A DNA stretch of 45,241 bases, from NCBI GenBank assembly GCA_903853805.1, contig CAINUN010000080.1, positions 1 to 45,241 of the forward strand. The letters run 5' to 3'. Position 1 is the stretch's first letter. Every line of letters starts with the position of its first letter. Below, one piece after another: positions 44,000 to 45,241 of this stretch. The notes below the pieces were generated by a model that did not search any database, had not been told where the DNA came from, and was given only the letters and a program-made list of their open reading frames with translations. Source of the DNA: an uncultured Bacteroidota bacterium (GTDB lineage Bacteria; Bacteroidota; Bacteroidia; Chitinophagales; Chitinophagaceae). A program made the translations under genes and the position numbers.

Positions 44000-44007
44000 T
44001 AGTTTTG
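44000..44007 (+). promoter_or_regulatory. -7 box directly before the GldA-like gene, implying a leaderless mRNA
   Basis: TAGTTTTG ends 5 bp before the ATG at 44013, as in ispH and HAD. Confidence 0.55.
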
Positions 44008-44012
44008 TCGCC

Positions 44013-44714
44013 ATGTCAATAAAAGTAAGCGGACTCACTAAAGTTTATGGCACTCAGGTTGCCGTTGATCATATTTCATTTGAATTGAAAAAGGGCGAAA
44101 TCGTAGGTTTCCTAGGTCCTAATGGTGCAGGAAAATCCACTACCATGAAAATGATTACTGGTTACCTTCCTTGTACTGATGGTACCGCTTCGGTAGCAGG
44201 ATTTGATATAGAAACTCAATCCATGGACGTTCGAAAAAGAGTGGGATATCTTCCAGAGTCCAACCCGCTTTATTATGACATGTATGTAAGAGAGTATTTA
44301 GAGTTTTCGGCAGGTATTCATCAAATCACCAATGCTAAACAACGCATTGAAACCATAATTACCCAAACGGGATTAGGAAAAGAAGCCCATAAGAAAATAG
44401 GCGCTTTGTCAAAGGGCTACAAGCAACGGGTAGGCTTAGCGCAAGCCATGTTACACAACCCCGATGTGTTGATATTAGACGAACCCACTAGCGGACTCGA
44501 CCCTAATCAGATAATAGAAATCCGTGAGCTTATCAAAACCTTTGGTAAAGAAAAAACGGTATTGCTTTCCACCCACATCATGCAAGAAGTGGAAGCCATG
44601 TGTAGCCGCGTCATTATCATCAATAATGGAAAGATTGTGGCAGATGATAGCATTGAAAACCTGCTTTCTGGCAAACAAAATTTAGAAGAAATTTTCCGAT
44701 CGTTAACTATGTAA
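44013..44714 (+). CDS. gldA: GldA-like ABC transporter ATPase, C-terminally short
   Basis: Encodes 233 residues. ATP-binding subunit of an ABC exporter, of the type needed for gliding in Flavobacterium (GldA, with GldF and GldG). Motifs: Walker A GPNGAGKST, Q-loop region RVGYLPESNPLYYDMYVREY, signature LSKGYKQRVGLAQAM (LSKGY, not LSGGQ, is typical of GldA), Walker B VLILDEPTSGLDP, H-loop LSTHIMQEVEA. Start ATG at 44013 (MSIKVSGLTKVYG); an earlier TTG is unlikely. GldA proteins are about 300 residues, but here the nucleotide-binding domain runs from NGKIVADDSIENLL almost straight into the family's usual last phrase LEEIFRSLT, so some 60-70 residues are missing. No gldF or gldG lies in the window, so the gldA symbol is tentative. 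Confidence 0.8.
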   Translation: MSIKVSGLTKVYGTQVAVDHISFELKKGEIVGFLGPNGAGKSTTMKMITGYLPCTDGTASVAGFDIETQSMDVRKRVGYLPESNPLYYDMYVREYLEFSAGIHQITNAKQRIETIITQTGLGKEAHKKIGALSKGYKQRVGLAQAMLHNPDVLILDEPTSGLDPNQIIEIRELIKTFGKEKTVLLSTHIMQEVEAMCSRVIIINNGKIVADDSIENLLSGKQNLEEIFRSLTM

Positions 44715-44790
44715 AGTCAATGCCAGTAAAGGTTTAGAAACAACAAATTATTGTCTGTATTTTTCTGTTTAGTGATTCTCAATAAAAAGT

Positions 44791-44821
44791 TTGGTAGCTT
44801 AATTCTCAACTCCTACATTTG
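44791..44821 (+). promoter_or_regulatory. Complete promoter of the initiator tRNA gene
   Basis: TTG (44791-44793), 20-bp spacer, TACATTTG (44814-44821). Spacing is identical to the other tRNA promoter. Confidence 0.78.
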
Positions 44822-44830
44822 CACCCACAT

Positions 44831-44902
<72 letters not shown>

Positions 44903-44903
44903 C

Positions 44904-44943
44904 AAAAAAAAAGAAGTCAGCAAAGTTGTTGACTTCTTTTTTT
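44904..44943 (+). terminator. Terminator of tRNA-fMet
   Basis: AAAAGAAGTCA...TGACTTCTTTT, an 11-bp stem with a 10-nt loop, flanked by A and T tracts, immediately after the tRNA. Confidence 0.85.
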
Positions 44944-45111
44944 TTCAGATTAACTTCAATAAACAATTAACGTTGCTCTCACTTTTTAATGTACAAAACA
45001 TGCCTATTACTCAACTACAGAGATAATTTGGCTACTACCAAACTGTGGCTTTGAAAAAATAAAAATACATGTAGTAAAATTTGGTTATCTTCATTGCTAA
45101 ATGATTTTCAA

Positions 45112-45241
45112 TTGAAGCTTTACATTCAAAATATGGTTAGTCTTCGTTGCAAACTAATGGTGAAGTCAGAATTAGAAAAACTGGGTTTAGAATTTATTAG
45201 CATTGAATTAGGAGAAATTGATTTGAAGAAAGACATTGATC
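45112..45241 (+). CDS. AraC-family regulator, N-terminal fragment (runs off the window)
   Basis: From a TTG at 45112 the frame reads KLYIQNMVSLRCKLMVKS and then ELEKLGLEFISIELGEIDLK, open to the window end. This is the small ferredoxin-like N-terminal domain that precedes an AraC helix-turn-helix in many Bacteroidota regulators, usually NMVCxRC...VVKxELExLG...VxLGEVxL. Here the first Cys of the pair is Ser. The start could be the TTG at 45112, giving the usual spacing before NMV, or the ATG at 45133. The DNA-binding domain lies beyond the window, so the family call rests on this domain only. Confidence 0.6.
   Translation, partial: MKLYIQNMVSLRCKLMVKSELEKLGLEFISIELGEIDLKKDID

Overview
The window comes from a member of the Bacteroidota, probably a free-living relative of the Chitinophagales or Sphingobacteriales (the order is inference). 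The evidence is nine genes or remnants ending in type IX secretion system (T9SS) sorting domains, a GldA-type ABC ATPase, a class I (DhnA-type) aldolase, a long IspH of about 400 residues, general absence of Shine-Dalgarno sequences, and many promoters with the TAnnTTTG -7 box. The DNA is AT-rich (impression, not computed). No rRNA, CRISPR array, phage or intact transposon was seen.

Layout. 1-243: possible end of a gene, a REP-like hairpin pair and a strong terminator. 244-7650: two large minus-strand secreted propeller/Ig-repeat proteins (FG-GAP and SBBP types) separated by repeat-rich DNA. 7651-10827: a zinc-ribbon/GNAT fusion, a beheaded DUF302 gene, and about 1.5 kb of non-coding DNA full of dispersed repeats. 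10828-15023: an Omp28-like T9SS protein that has lost its CxxC, a seven-bladed YVTN propeller and a VIT-family metal transporter. 15515-20461: a compact plus-strand cluster of MalY/PatB-like PLP enzyme, flavin monooxygenase fused to a DsbA-like thioredoxin domain, and secreted M14 carboxypeptidase. 20467-24549: another SBBP-type secreted protein, a three-hairpin repeat, a beheaded T9SS gene, a small T9SS protein and an orphan helical protein. 24596-24826: eleven 21-bp tandem units. 24832-26424: a minus-strand run of SET-domain protein, two small Cys-containing membrane proteins and an outer-membrane protein.

26487-31239 is mostly core metabolism: ispH, a DUF2490 protein, class I fructose-bisphosphate aldolase, a small membrane protein and malate dehydrogenase. 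31414-36415 holds two divergent CotH-kinase secreted proteins, one with a type B and one with a type A sorting signal; a lipoprotein follows the first. 36472-40563: HAD phosphatase, tRNA with CAU anticodon, acyltransferase-3 and acetyl-CoA synthetase. A 41-bp tandem array (40679-40915) separates acs from a convergent outer-membrane barrel receptor. The window ends with a short GldA, initiator tRNA-fMet and the start of an AraC-type regulator.

The best candidates for something new are the flavin monooxygenase-DsbA fusion beside a MalY-like enzyme, the zinc-ribbon-GNAT fusion, the three-hairpin repeat found upstream of secreted-protein genes, a dispersed repeat that has entered the sorting-domain coding sequence of one T9SS protein, and two exact-period minisatellites placed between convergent genes.
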